Part shown: positions 24,018 through 36,093 of the stretch, in pieces
Position numbering within the stretch: the stretch's first letter is position 1
Layout: each line of letters opens with the position of its first letter
NCBI GenBank assembly: GCA_013115135.1
Contig: JABANP010000012.1
Coordinates: 264,758-328,757 of the forward strand
Direction: 5' to 3'
Origin: Perkinsus olseni
Lineage: Eukaryota > Perkinsozoa > Perkinsida > Perkinsidae
Length of the DNA: 64,000 bases
The notes under the pieces: model-generated
What the model was told of the DNA's origin: nothing
What the model saw: only the letters and a program-made list of their open reading frames with translations
Databases searched by the model: none
Position numbers and translations under genes: made by a program

Positions 24018-24898
24018 CTACTTGCAAGATTGCGCGGCTAAGGCCTTTTGGGTATAACTACCAGTGCCTTCATGCAGACTCTGACTCAGGTCTGATTCAA
24101 CTAATACTGACCCTAGCGCTATCACTACTCTAGTGAATGGCCTACCAGCCCCCTTACCCAAGTCCTTAGCCTTGGACGGCGACCCCTTCCCCCGTCTGCC
24201 CTTCAAATCATCAGCTCGGTCCAAATCCTCGTATTGAACTGAGTCGACCGACGCTCCCAGTAGGCTGGCCACTGGTGAAAGAAGAAGGTATCTTTTTACT
24301 CGTGAGAGACCATAGTTACCTTGCCCTAGCTCCGCCTCTAGATCCGCTATCTGCTGCTCGAGGTCAGGGATCGATACTGCCATTCCACGTAGGACGGTGG
24401 GTAACTTCGCAAACTGATACGCGTTGAGGAAATGTAAGTGATCGCAAGTGAGCAAGATTCTTGGGGTACGAGTTTGTAATCGCGGAAGAAACCTATGATA
24501 ACTTTATCGATGATAATGTGGATGCAATTTGTCGATGGTGAGTGGGAAGCGTATCTTTCGGTCATGCTGGCAATAAGGAGGTTAACCTCCGTCGTCCAAG
24601 CTGCAAAAGATACTCATCAGCACCTCTATTTTCCGCAGGCTACGAGCCGCCTCCACGCGCTGTCGAGCGGACCCCATGCCTAGCGGACACCGAGGATATC
24701 CGATCCCTCAGCCCTTCAATAAGTAGTCACGCGCCACGAAATTACGCTGCAGTCGTGGACAGAATCACCGTTCCTTCCGAGAGGGGGACCCGGACCAGCC
24801 CTGGGACCTGCCCGGAGCGCTGGGGGAGGTGCCGTTGTGGTTGCGGGTGCGTCGACGATACCGAAGGTATCTTTGGGCTGCAGCTCGACCTTGGTTGT
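24018..24898 (-). CDS. Unrecognised gene with Pro/Ala-rich start and short coiled coil
   Basis: A minus-strand start near 24898 gives MTTKVELQPKDTFGIVD and a Pro/Ala/Gly-rich run, ending at an intron that begins GTAATTTCGTGGCGCGTGAC. Later exons include SIPDLEQQIADLEAELG (near 24345, coiled-coil-like) and, after a 49-nt intron, VDSVQYEDLDRADDL and a Lys-rich run (near 24200). It could belong to the start of the RAP gene or be separate. No family was recognised. Confidence 0.35.
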
Positions 24899-25114
24899 CA
24901 TAGGGGAGGTTAGATACCGAAATGCTGGAGTATGGTCAACCAGCTCGGGACTTGAAGGAGGTGGGTGGATAAAGGCGTATCTTTTGACCTGAGTGATGCA
25001 AGCTTCAACCTCATGATACCATCCAGGTTCCCGAGAACTGTTGGCTCAGTGGCTTCCTAGAGGCCATGCCCGACTCCGAGACGAGAAGCAGCCCTTGCCC
25101 TCGGCATCAACAGC

Positions 25115-25335
25115 ATGTGCGTGTGTAACGACGTGGAGACCTGCGGATGTAAAAACGTAAGGCTGAGTAGTGTGATGAGACAGGGGAGGGCTTCCTACTT
25201 TAGCAGGGCCCCGACCCATCAGATTGCTGTGGATGCTCTTACTGTGGATCGTTCGACAAGGGGGCCTTCTGTTGCTGTGGTGATTGCCGGGAGTGCCCGC
25301 CTGGCCACTGCTGTCCAGGAGACTGTAAAAAGTAA
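25115..25335 (+). CDS. Metallothionein-like cysteine-rich protein, 57 residues
   Basis: Exon 1 (25115-25156) gives MCVCNDVETCGCKN. A 47-nt GTAAGG..TTTAG intron (25157-25203) follows. Exon 2 (25204-25335) gives QGPDPSDCCGCSYCGS, then FDKGAFCCCGDC, then RECPPGHCCPGDCKK and a TAA stop. Sixteen of 57 residues are Cys, in CXC, CC and CXXC groups with almost no aromatic or bulky residues, as in metallothioneins that bind Zn, Cu or Cd. An alternative is another small disulfide-rich protein, but no signal peptide is seen. An upstream non-coding exon ending near 25060 (TTCCTAG) is possible. Confidence 0.65.
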
Positions 25336-26046
25336 TAACTGCACCTTTCTAATTTGGAAAGAGGATCTCCGTCGGCTCGTCGTTAGCCTGCATGCCTACC
25401 AATAACTGTATACTCACGTGGGTCAATTTGACCGCTGAAAATAAAACTAAATTATCAGAGTAACGGTTACAGGGAGGAGTCCTTTATACTCGGCAGTTCG
25501 TACCGGACCGGAAAGTTGGGAGCTTGCACGGCGTTGGCTCGAGCCGGTATCCTGCAGGTTACGATTAGAAAAATTGTGGCCCATTCACGATTGATTGGAA
25601 TGCTTCGTGTTTTTATGCGCCAAAGCGCCCTCAGTGAGATTAATGGGCCTCTGCATTCACCATGACCGCTGACCATAGAAGTATCCTTCCAGCTAGTCAG
25701 TACCGATCTCCGTAGTCCAACGGTCGAAAGGTTTTCATCAACACCGATGTCTTTGGAACTATATTCTGATCGGGAAAATAAGACATCCAATTTGGACGTC
25801 GTACTGGCTCCTATCAAGTGGTTTTCTTTAAACTTAATATCAACTGCTGAAAGTCGATTACTTGAGTTGACGGAACTGGGGAGGAAAGGGACAGGGGCGC
25901 TACAGCGAAATTAATTTATTTTCGCTGTGTTATAATTGCCGGTAAGTAAACGCCGTGGCGATAATTCGTATAATAACGTTTTACATGAAGCATGAAGACA
26001 ACTATCTCGCGGTCCTGTCATAGCAGGCTGCTTCTTCCTCGAGCAG

Positions 26047-26301
26047 GTATGAGTGCCCTCTTGGCACGTACAATGAAGGACCACCGAACTACTGGTATAA
26101 TAGACACCAGGCTTTGGGGTATTCAGCGGCGCCCTCTGCGATACCAGAAGAGATTTGGGAGCCCCAGTATCACCCCTACAACCCTGTGAGTGAGTGTCAA
26201 TGGCCTTACCCTATGGGCTTGGGCTTATGCTATGGTGACAGGTATTGGAGGATGCTATTGGTGATGAGGAGGAGGACACGGGTGGGTTGAAACGGTTGTA
26301 G
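26047..26301 (+). CDS. 3' exons of an unassigned gene
   Basis: Exon 26047-26185 follows a CGAGCAG acceptor and encodes YECPLGTYNEGPPNYWYNR, then HQALGYSAAPSAIPEEIW and HPYNP, rich in Tyr, Trp and Pro. After a 56-nt GTGAGT..GACAG intron, exon 26242-26301 encodes VLEDAIGDEEEDTGGLKRL and a TAG stop. Phases agree across the splice. The 5' exons were not found; a GTAAGTAAAC donor near 25940 may end one. The composition recalls small mitochondrial complex subunits, but no family was recognised. Confidence 0.45.
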
Positions 26302-27832
26302 GTGTGTCGGTAGCATAAAATTCGAACCGTAAGCTGCCAGTGTGGTAGCCGAATTAATGTCTCGTCTGAGCGCAGCACTACCGTTATAGGAACTAAGTCT
26401 CTCGATAGAGTATATTGCGAAATAGCGGACAGTATATTGAGAATTAGTCCTGACCGATGGGTGTTGCTTTTCGACCGTACGTAGCACGTCTAGTCATTAG
26501 GATTTTTGCGCTCCTCAGTAGGCTGTGTTGTCTCTTCTAGACGCCATTCCGTTCGAGCCGCGCCAGGTCAACTCACCATTCGGATCTCCATTATCACTCA
26601 GACTGGGAGACAACAGCAGCCGACCTTTCCCAGTGTCGGCCTTGCCCGAATGCTTCCAAGCTTTATCGCAAAGATATGCGGGGAGCGACTAATGTAGCAC
26701 ATCAAAGATATGAGTATCTTTGGTCGGACCTCGGTTGTGGCGAAATTACTCCGAGAGGGAGGAAGATTCTTGTCACTTGGCTGATCCGCTGAGCGCCAAG
26801 TGTCAGGTGGATGACTGTCGGCGATGGGAATGCCGAGATGATGATTTTGGAATCTCGCGCGCCCTGCCGGGGGTACCCAACTGTCGAGTGGCGTGTGAAA
26901 ATTTCCGACGGAGCGAAGCTGGAGGGTAGGTCCGGCCTTGTGAAAGAGGGAGGTAGGGTGGCTCAGGTCTATGAAGGATCCCAAGGTTGAGGAGATTTAT
27001 TGCCCAGTCTCTTGTAAGTGCGGGATAGGAATCTTAGGTTGCAGCTTGTACTGGATGAGTTGAGAAGATTCTTGCTCATGCTAGAGTCGGTCTCAGGTGG
27101 TTATTGTGCGGCGAGTCCCTCCCAGCCCACATGCCCCGTGACCATCAAATCAGCGGCAGTTCTTTCGTCAGTGTGGAGCCTAGCAGTACCAACCATCGCC
27201 TTATTCATGCAACTCGGCATGTGAAACTGTTAGTGGATTATCATAATCATTTCTGGATCTACCCGAAGCATTTGTTTGATAAATTTGGATGGCGTTGGTT
27301 CGGGATTTGGGGTAATTGGGTCGGTTGTACGGTAGCCGACATCTCCTCGTGGGGGTCACAGACGAGACGCTGTTTCGTAGTCATTTTTATAAACGTGTAG
27401 AATTGCTTTCGGACTCACGGGTGTCAAATCGGTACGGAATAGTGGGAAAAACTCGGCGGGTGGTAGATTTTCAAGGAGTAATACGGAGAGTCGGAATAGA
27501 GGAGACAGAATACGAAAACGTATTGATTCTGATTTGTACTGAATACATATCTGATTCTGTTCAGAATCAGAATCCATATCGAAAGCTTGGCGATTGGCGA
27601 AATGGCATCCGCGTGAAGTTACCGAGGATTCAACGGGCCCTCTGAACTCGTTCGTTTTCATCTTAGCCGGAACCACCCCTTCCGACAAGGTTCGTCAGCG
27701 CTTTTCCAGCTAAGAACTCGAATTTGGGATTTTATTCACGATAGAATGATTTGCGAACCGCGGACTACTTGGGTGAAAATCTCTCTCAGATGGCATTCTA
27801 CATTTTAATGCCTCCTACCTGCAGACCCTGAC
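26302..27832. other. No gene assigned
   Basis: Short frames without domains occur on both strands. A GACGGAGCGAAGC box lies at about 26910, probably inside an unrecognised intron. Confidence 0.3.
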
Positions 27833-29023
27833 ATGTTCAACGTCGTCGCATCAACGATTCTGGTGCGTCTCATGAGCGAAGCTGCAACGCCGGTGTTTGG
27901 GGCTCGGAACAAGACTATCTGCCGTGCCGGTCGATGAAGGCTTTACCTCTGTCATGATTGACGGTCAGGAGGTTGAGCTGCTCGTTGATTCTGGGTCGTG
28001 GGACCTTATTGTGATTGATGGTCACTGGTATGAAGAAAAGTTTGGCGAAGTTGCTTGCGGAAAGCCGCACTCCGGCTGCTTTTTCTGTCCCGTCGAGGCA
28101 CCCTGTGACTTCGACGAGGAACAAACGGTGACGACAACATTCGCAGATGATGTCGTTATTGAACGTATCTTTCGTACTGGGCGACTGGTATTGGCCGGTA
28201 ATGAAGTTACTCGCTTCGTGTACAGCATCGCAAGGTTGACAGGAAATGCCACGGAAAGGTCTGCAATCGGGTATTTTGGCTTGGCATTGCGACCCCCCGG
28301 CTCGGAACAGTTTGAATCGCCACTCTATCAGCGGAGCGTTCTCGAGACTCTTTTCCAACGCAACCTCATTGGACGCTTGTCGTACACTACCCGAAGCAAT
28401 GGGAACCAGGATTCACCTTTTCTTTCCGGTCAAGTGACGCTGGGTGACACGATAGACGAGTCTGATTTGACCAACTACATGTTCCCCCAGTGGACTGATG
28501 ACGGGATACATCATCGAGCCTTCGCCGCTGTCTCTGTGCTGTCGGTGGAGGTCCTCCATGCGCGACGCGTGGCTCGAGGGGAGCCGACCTGCGAAGTCCT
28601 TCCTGGACTTCTCTGGCCGCCGCACAAACCAGAGCGCGTTTCGGGCGCAAATTGACACGGGCTTTACTGGCTTATACTTGCTCTACCCAGATCTTTTTGA
28701 GGAAATCAAGAAAAAGTTGAAAAGAGCTTTGAGACGAGCGGGTCACAAAGAGCTGATTTGGGGACGAAATGAGTACGGAGTTGCTTATGTTCCCGAGGGG
28801 GTTCGCCCTTTTTTGCCGGTGTTGAGGCTGCGATTGGGCGGCGGAGGGAATTCTATACCGATCAATATATTTCCCCGAGCATTACTGTCTACGCACTGGT
28901 CAAGGATACGACGTCATTCTAGCTGGCCATGCTGCTCACGGTGCGCTCGGTACACCGTTTTTCCGGGCGTTTAGTGTTCACGTTGACTACAGCGCGAATC
29001 GGATAGGTCTGCTTAAGGTTTGA
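27833..29023 (+). CDS. Pepsin-type aspartyl protease (family A1), frame-broken
   Basis: Both active-site motifs of a bilobed aspartyl protease are present: LLVDSGSWDLIV (DSG, near 27985) and AQIDTGFTGLYLLYP (DTG, near 28655). The usual C-terminal motif, GHAAHGALGTPFFRAF then SANRIGL, ends at a TGA at 29021-29023. These enzymes cut proteins in acidic or secretory compartments. The gene has no obvious introns. The full product is open only if one base is dropped at each of three 4-nt runs: GGGG at 27899, GGGG at 28578 and CCCC at 28873. That suggests homopolymer errors or a young pseudogene. The N-terminus, from MFNVVASTIL, is weakly hydrophobic. Confidence 0.8.
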
Positions 29024-30065
29024 AGCGGCGTCGATGCGAGAATGTGATACGTATATAGATGTGCTTTTGTCCGTTGGATCTGACCGCGTGCAGCTGATGT
29101 CGATCTTTCGGATGTTGCGTTGAAGTTGGGAGAATGACATCAGTAATGAGATCGTGAGTGATCTTACGTTCGGGACCAACTCACGACGGTGGTCGAGCGA
29201 TGAAACTGATCATAATCGATAGGTCGCACTGTGAGCGTCCGACCTAGAAGGTGAGAGGACGGCCGGCTCTGTCCCGGGGAGCAGGATATGAGACTTATAT
29301 TATGAGTGTATCGCCACGACTTTGAGAATCTTTGAGAGACAGTCTCGATTCTGTCACGTAACATAGATACAGGAGTAACACCGAAGTTGACGCTTGAGGC
29401 GAACAATTCAATATCTTGAGACTACCCGAAGGGCCGCCGATGCCCTGGTGGTCACCGCCAGGATCTCTGGCGGTTTGCTTAACGGGTGCAGGCTGACTTA
29501 ATAGTGACAGTAATATTATGCAGCCACGGCGCCGCTCTCGTCCTCACCCTCTTGTTGGCTTCTCATGTGCAGTCGTGAGTGCTGTCTACCCGTTTATTTT
29601 TATTGACCGTCGTCATGGGTGGAAGCGCAAGGGAGTTATCGAGCGCTCCCTCATGATACTAAAATTTTTCGTCGGATAGACTGTATTAATCGCTCATTTC
29701 CAGCGTCTTCAACCCCTTCCTCTTAATGTCCCGGATCAACGACAACGGCAGCGGCATCTCGATAGGTAGCGAAATGTATGGTATTGGAGGATAGTTAGGC
29801 CACTGTCAGGCTCTGCAGAGAGAGCTTCGGTGGTCGGGATGCCGACGGTCTACGACGAAGAGGTAAGCGGCGCAATACTCGTGTTAAAGAAAATGAATCT
29901 CCGCGAGTCTCGAGACAGTAGTTCGTAGTGATTGATACAATTCAAGTTGGAGACAATTTCTACACTTGTCCTCTGAGTGAATAAGAGTGCCGAAGCTGCT
30001 CCAAGATACTCAGAGCGGACAACAACTCGGATATCGAGGTTACGGAAGATACTTCGCTCCTTTCC
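29024..30065. other. No clear gene
   Basis: A secretory-like hydrophobic run, AALVLTLLLASHVQS, ends at a GTGAGT donor near 29575. An exon-like piece, VFNPFLLMSRINDNGSGIS, begins after a CCAG acceptor near 29703. They could be exons of one plus-strand gene, but no family or start codon was found. A short hairpin (CCGCCAG/CTGGCGG arms, 5-nt loop) lies near 29454. Confidence 0.3.
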
Positions 30066-30299
30066 ATGGAAGCTCTGCAGCCACATGAACTGCAACAGGA
30101 AGCTCTAGTGGGTGGAGCAGAGTCCCTCGACTCTTTCGCCCTTCTCATGTTACATGTAGGGTCCGCCTGGTACCAGCGTAGAGGAGCTGCAGCGAGGAAG
30201 GCAAAGGCGAAGACGGGTCGCAGATACCGCGAATGGGGTAAGAGGTCCCGGGGTCGAATCCTGGTAAGGGTTTTTCTTTTCAGGCCATGCCATATACTG
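30066..30299 (+). CDS. Small unassigned frame split by a T-arm intron
   Basis: A frame starting MEALQPHELQQEALVGG and running to KAKAKTGRRYREWG is followed by a canonical 46-nt intron (30238-30283), then a short end HAIY and a stop near 30299. It is short, basic at its end and unrecognised. Upstream exons are likely if it is real. Confidence 0.3.
30238..30283 (+). repeat. 46-nt intron with T-arm-like box
   Basis: It begins GTAAGAGGTCCCGGGGTCG, continues AATCCTGG and ends TTTTTCTTTTCAG. The GGTCGAATCC core fits the tRNA B box. Confidence 0.6.
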
Positions 30300-30649
30300 A
30301 AGAGCTCAGGAGGGAAGAGGGTAACGGCACTTGAGCGGCCACTTCGAGTCGGAGATTCCATCTTCAGAGCTTCCTGGGCAATGGTCGATGATAACCCACA
30401 ACAGCGGAGTGCCCCCTCGGGCGAGGAGCCTTCATGTTAGCGTTGTGGTAGACGATTCGATGTAAGGCCTCCTCGCGTACTGCAGTCTGTAACGATAAAA
30501 CATGACGCGAAAACGAGGCCACTGTACCACGCGGCGACACGCACGTACTTTGTGACTGCTTTGATCGCTCGAATGCCGTTCTCGCGGCTCGTGGCAAATC
30601 AGTGGATAATCAGTACTAGCAATTCATTTTTATAATGTAACAGTTCGAC

Positions 30650-33600
30650 GACCGCCGCTTTTGCGCCACGGCATGGTGGCTTCAGTTTATTTTCATACGG
30701 GATAGCTAGGCCGTCGTTCTCGAGGCATTCCGTGTCCAGGATAGTTGCAGATTGTGTTGTCCGATCGTACTTCTTGTGAAGGTACGTCTTTGGTGGCTAC
30801 GACGGCAGCAATCGTGTGAATGATTTTTATAAGTAACCACCTCGACCTCAAGATATGTCCTCATTCTCTGCGCGTAGGTATCACTTCCCTACTAAGGCCT
30901 GGTCGACCGTCTCGTAAGTCACTATTCGGGGTCTCCCTCATCACCCTAACCATGTCCACTCGGCATTCTGGGCCGTGCGCAAGGCATCCAAGCATCTCTT
31001 CACGCATACATTGAAAATTCTTGGTCAGAAATCGTGATTCATTTCTTCTCAACTTTCAATACCGCGGAGACATTTACAGTGTGAATCACCTCTAAGAACG
31101 ACAGAGCATCATCAAAGGCGTCGTGCAGAGTATAAGCATTGCGGTACTCGAGGCCCAGGACATCATTGCATCCTCTATTAGTCAGAAATAGCGATTAATC
31201 CCTTCTAAATCTCTATTACCGCGGAGACACTTCCAGTGTGAATCAGCTCTCATAAGGGAGAGTGTCATCAAAGGCGTCGTGCAGAGTATAAGCATTGCGA
31301 TACTCGATGTCTACGACACATCGGAGCTCTCCCCGCATATCCCGCCTCCTCATGCAGGTGGCGAATGCTGCTATGGGCGCTCTACCAACTCTCTGCCCAG
31401 CTGTGGCCATAGTCCACCTCCTCCTCCCTCAGGTACTACTCTCCTCGACCGTCAGCCCGAGATCGTCATGTCGCCGTGGCTTATCGAGGGAATATATACA
31501 TTTTCGGCGGCTACGACGGTTCTACAAGGTCAATCGCGGTAATCTCGCTCACCAACTCGACTATGTTACTTCATCAGGGTGAACGACTTCTGGCTGTACG
31601 ACACGCAAGCCCAGTCCTGGGCGCTGGTTGCTCACGCGGTAGGCCGGGTCTACGTCTATTCTCCCCTTCAACTGTGACATCTCATGCGACGCCCCGCTGT
31701 TGATACTCCGATACTCTCGCTATGTGTCTTGTCATCTTTCTCACAAGATAGGAAGATAACGAGTGTTTTCAGAGTTTATCAAACGGGCTTTGAATGCGGT
31801 AGCTGATCGTCTCATGGAATTTTCGCTTACTTTTCCTATGAAGAGAAGATGTGGATCATATTTTGGAATTTAGGAATTTGTGAATTTTAATGTTTCCGTT
31901 CTCACTGGGAAAGTAGGAGCCTAGAATTCTAGACCCGGCAATTATTCTCTTCTTGTTACACATGTCATTTTCGTTGCTTCAGGGCCAGGTTCCGAGTGCA
32001 CGGCACAGCCACAGCGCGGTGGAGTATAACGGATCGATGTGAGACTCGCTGTTTCCCTCTCACTTGTTGCCAAGGAGTGCTGATTATTATTCAATGGAAT
32101 TCATAGCGAATCACTCCGATAAGTAGAAGCACGCTAACTATTTCTCAAATTACATTACTGGGATATGATCTTCATGCTGAGCAAATAAACTATGATCTAT
32201 TTTTGGAGGGTCATCTGTTGATAGACACACATAAGCTGCCGTGGATATTTTATGTAAATCGTCCTCTTGCAAGCTGCAAACCTTTGAATGGGTCGAGAAT
32301 GTACTGTGATTTCCATGCCTCGCTCCGCTAGGTATGTCTTTGGTGGCTATGACGGGAACTATCGTAATGACTTTCATGCTTTCAACTTCGTCGCTGAGAA
32401 GTGGAGCCCTGTGGAGGTGAGTCGAAGGCCTTGGTGTTAGGGAATCCTTTCTTCCCTGCGGGCGATGCGCATACGTTTTGATGCCTCATTTGTCGCAGGT
32501 CAACAACGCTGGTGGCTCTGGGCCGAGGGCACGATACCGTGAGGGAGGATCGAACCTTCGCGTGTTGCCATGCTGTTTTCTTTGCCAGGGACCTCAGCGG
32601 TGGTTCACAAGGACAGTATGTTGGTCTTCGGTGGCCATGATGGATCAAAGCATCTCAATGACTTCTACATGTTCGACTTCTTCACCAGTACATGGGCCCT
32701 AGTAGAGCCTAGTCTGTCCTCAAAGGTCGTGCAAGGAGCGAGCCCTGACTTCTACTTTGCATAGCACTTCACTTTTGAGGCCTCCGGTCGTATGCGAAGT
32801 GACCTGATGGGCGTGACATATTCGGGCCGCCGTGAGAAAGCGATCATAGTGTATTCGAGAAGTGTGAATTTCGACGGAAAAATTTGGGAGAGTTTGTATT
32901 GCTCGGAAAATTTGTAGAGGTAGACTCGGACCAGCTCAGAGTGCTTGCCGATTAATGTGGAAATCTACGAATTCTATTTGCCGCTTTCTTCAGGTGCCCC
33001 CACCGACCCCTCGAGACTCTCATATTGCCGCTGTCTACGGTGACAGCATGTAGGGTGGGGAGAGTCTCCTGCTGGATGGGACGCCGGTGTTGTAGGTACG
33101 TCTTTGGTGGTAGCACGGGGACTGCACGCAACGACTTGTATGAGTTCAACCTTATCACTGGGGGATGGAACGAGCTCAGGCGGACGTCTGGTGAGACCAT
33201 CATTCGGTGGAGGCCTCGGAAGAAGGCTATGGCCTCGAGCGTGACGCAGTCGACGTGTGAGGCACAGAATGCTGTATTCTAAAGGCATCTACTACATCTT
33301 GTATACTTTCATATCTTTACTGTACTTTGAATCTTACGTCTCGCGGTTTCATCGTGAAACGGTTGCAGACCCCTCCTAAGCAATGCCTGTATGCATCCTG
33401 AGTGTATATAAAAGTTTCAAGTCCTTTGCACGACCAGTTCCCCTCCCTAGATGTCCCGTACCGTACGCATGGCCAGCTTGAAGGATCGATTTTCTTTGTT
33501 TTCTTGAATAGCTTGGAGATCGATCGGTGGCGGTAACAATCCCGACGGCCCGGCTGGTGGCGAGGATGGCATGGTTGACCACGGCGAAGTGAGACCTTGC

Positions 33601-34855
33601 CCGAGGTACCTTCCCTTCAGCTACACCTGGTTACTCTGTACGCCATCCCTAGGTTCTGTCACACCGGAGTGGTCTACCGCGGTGCTCTGTGCGTGTTCGG
33701 CGGGTATGATGGACAGAATCGGCTGAATGATTTCCGAAGATACACGCTGGGCTCGGAAGTAGTTGAGCTGCGGGGGTGCCAGAAAACAAAGTGCTTTGAG
33801 AGAAAATCTTATTATAGAATTAATGCCTTGAATTCATCCGAAAAAACATCGATATTTGCTACCATTGGCTCACATTCAACGTTCGCACTTTGTCCCGTTT
33901 TTATTCTTGAGAAAATCTGATGTAAAAAATCGGAAAACTGTAATTTTTCTGTAAAATCCCCGCACTGTATTTTTGCCACACCGCGTGACGTATCTTAGGT
34001 TAACGTTGACATACCTGCATCAACCTTGCTGGAAGATCTTCGAGGTATGGTCGATGATCCGACATGGTCTGATGTGGTCTTCGAAGTTGAGGGAAAGAAG
34101 GTAGGAAATATACCGCATGCAGTTTCCATACCAACTTTTCCCCAAATCAGGTGTACGCACACAAGATGATGTGCGTCAGATGTCCGTACTTCCAGTGAGT
34201 CCCTCCATTCCGATCAGCGGTCCAGCCCAATCCTCAGAGCGATGTTCTCGCCTGCGATGAATATGAAGGAAGCCAGCATGCCGATGACCGAGTGTATCCC
34301 GATACAGGGAGGAGTCGCCCATAGGGCCTTCAAAGGGGTGCTGGAGTTCCTCTACACTGATGAAGTGCACGAGGTCGGTGTGTGGGTTTACAGTCCAACG
34401 CCGATTCCGGCTTAGTGAGACGAGGCCAGTGCTAATAGAAGGTGTATTAAGTTAAAGAAGCGCGTGAAGATGTGAACGGAATTATTCGTTTGATGAACGG
34501 ATGTTAAAGCAAAGAAGATGCACAACCTGAACCGCTAGTTTAACTTAGTTGACTGTGGACTCGGCGATGGACCTCTTCGTCACGGCGGACCAATTCGGCA
34601 TTGATAGACTGAAGAAGATCTGTGAGAAAGAGATTCTGCAGAGTATCAACATCGACAACGCTCCTACTATAATGCAAGTAAGGCGATGAAAGCGATGGTG
34701 TTCATCTGCATCGCTCCGCCTTTTTTCAGGCAGCAGATATGCACGCGGCAAGCGGATTGCGAAAGCGTTGCCTGGACTTCATCTTACGCAATTTCGACGC
34801 CATTAGTAGCACGTCGGCGTCATCTGTCTTGAGTGAATTTACTGTTGTCAGGTAA
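30650..34855 (+). CDS. Kelch-repeat BTB/POZ protein (LZTR1-like layout)
   Basis: At least six Kelch units occur in separate exons: YVFGGYDGSNRVNDFYK (30783), YIFGGYDGSTR then VNDFWLYD (31495, 31580), YVFGGYDGNYRNDF (32338), LVFGGHDGSKHLNDFYMFD (32615), YVFGGSTGTARNDLYEF (33101) and CVFGGYDGQNRLNDF (33690). A BTB domain follows: WSDVVFEVEGKKVYAHKMM (34070-34170), AHRAFKGVLEFLYTDEV (34325) and the helical tail DLFVTADQFGIDRLKKICEK (34565-34640), ending near a TAA at 34853. Kelch then BTB is the LZTR1 order. Such proteins usually recruit substrates to CUL3 ubiquitin ligases. The first exon and start are uncertain. Confidence 0.8.
31018..31329. repeat. Tandem duplication, about 156 bp, two copies
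   Basis: Copies at about 31018-31173 and 31174-31329 share long blocks such as AAGGCGTCGTGCAGAGTATA and AGCATTGCG, spaced 156 bp apart. They lie in an intron of the Kelch gene. The minus strand of both copies reads like a coding fragment (YRNAYTLHDAFDDAL), so an exon fragment of another gene may have been duplicated. Confidence 0.75.
32539..32588 (+). repeat. 50-nt intron with T-arm-like box
   Basis: It begins GTGAGGGAGGATCGAACCTT and ends TTTCTTTGCCAG inside the Kelch gene. The reverse strand reads AAGGTTCGATCC. Confidence 0.6.
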
Positions 34856-35397
34856 AACAGCGGCTTTTGAAGAGATGGGCCGAAACAATGTAGAGCTGTT
34901 ATTAGAGATCTTACGCATGCGATGATTTTACGATTTATTAGCAACCTTTCACCGAGTGGGAAGAATTGCGTTGAACCTCACAGCATGAGTGCACATCTTC
35001 AACAGTAATCTAAATTGGTAAACCTCTCTGGCTAGTAAGTATGGACTTGTTTGACCTTGCATGCTGAATATTGTGAACGACAGCCGAGCGGGCGAGTATT
35101 TCGATACTGGCAGTCCCTACCATTGACCGTAAACGTACCTGAACCTTGACCGCCCGACTAGCACTAGGACAGAGTACTGTATTCTCCTGAAGATCCATCA
35201 GCATGCAACTCCGTCGAAATAAGATTATTGGAGTTGAAACAATAAGATCAGCGGATGGAAAGAATAGTCCCGAATCCCGATTTACAACACTTCAAACTCA
35301 AGAGAAGAAAGTCCTCGAGATGACCTCCAGCCAAAGTGCTCTGCGGCGAACCGTGTAGTAAGCAATGGAAAGTGCTCCTTATCATCCTGGTACCACC
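34856..35397. other. No gene assigned
   Basis: This lies between the Kelch-BTB stop and the convergent RPL27A stop. It probably holds both 3' ends. No other feature was seen. Confidence 0.4.
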
Positions 35398-35934
35398 TTA
35401 GGCGGTGAGGACGCAGACGCCACCGACGGCCTGGATCTTCTCCTCAGCCTTCTTCGAGAAGTAACGAGCCTTCACGATGACGGGCTGCTTGGGGAGGTTA
35501 CCCTTGCCGAGGACCTTGAAGTAGCCGGCCTTAGTGCAGTCGATTACGGGGGCCTTGTCCTTCTTGTCGGCGTACTGAAGGCGGGTCTGCTCGGAAACGA
35601 GGGTCCACAGCTTCTCAACGTTAACTTCGGGGCGGTAGAACCTGAAATTAAACACCATCAAACCCAGAGAGAAATCATCCCGAGCGCCACTAGCGAGTAT
35701 CCAAGGTCGACCCCTTGCCCTTCCCGAATATTACTTGTTCTTCTGGAGATGGAAGTAACGCATACCGACCTTACCGAAGTAACCGGGATGGTACTTATCG
35801 AAGTTAATACGATGATGATGCTGACCACCGGCGTTACCGTGTCCACCGGGATGCTTACGGTGCTTGCCGATACGGCCGTGACCGTGGGACACGTTTCCTC
35901 TATGCTTACGGGTCTTCTTAAGGCAGGCAGTCAT
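35398..35934 (-). CDS. RPL27A: Large-subunit ribosomal protein uL15 (RPL27A)
   Basis: Exon 1 (35934-35735) begins [20 protein letters not shown] and continues with the family motifs [15 protein letters not shown] and [17 protein letters not shown] 93-nt GTAATA..TTTCAG intron (35734-35642) splits a Lys codon. Exon 2 (35641-35398) gives [12 protein letters not shown] to the end [10 protein letters not shown]. The length of 147 residues matches the eukaryotic family. It is a structural protein of the 60S ribosomal subunit. The plus-strand frame opposite this gene is a shadow. Confidence 0.97.
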
Positions 35935-36093
35935 CTTCAGTCGAGACGCACTTAACCGAGGGCTCGGACTCACCTTCCTCACGCCAAATCGATCAGGCTA
36001 TATTTTGGTCACGTTGAGGAAATGCAAGATTGAGGCAAGACTGCAAGATTTTTTCTCGAAAGTCGCGTCTGGACCCTCAGCACAGTACTCTAA

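Noticed and set aside
27833..29023. Intron explanation for the aspartyl protease breaks
   Set aside because: The frames meet within a few bases at G or C runs with no GT..AG pair removing a sensible segment, so single-base indels fit better.
35365..35955. 196-residue plus-strand frame opposite RPL27A
   Set aside because: It is the shadow of a highly conserved, codon-biased ribosomal protein gene on the other strand and crosses that gene's intron.
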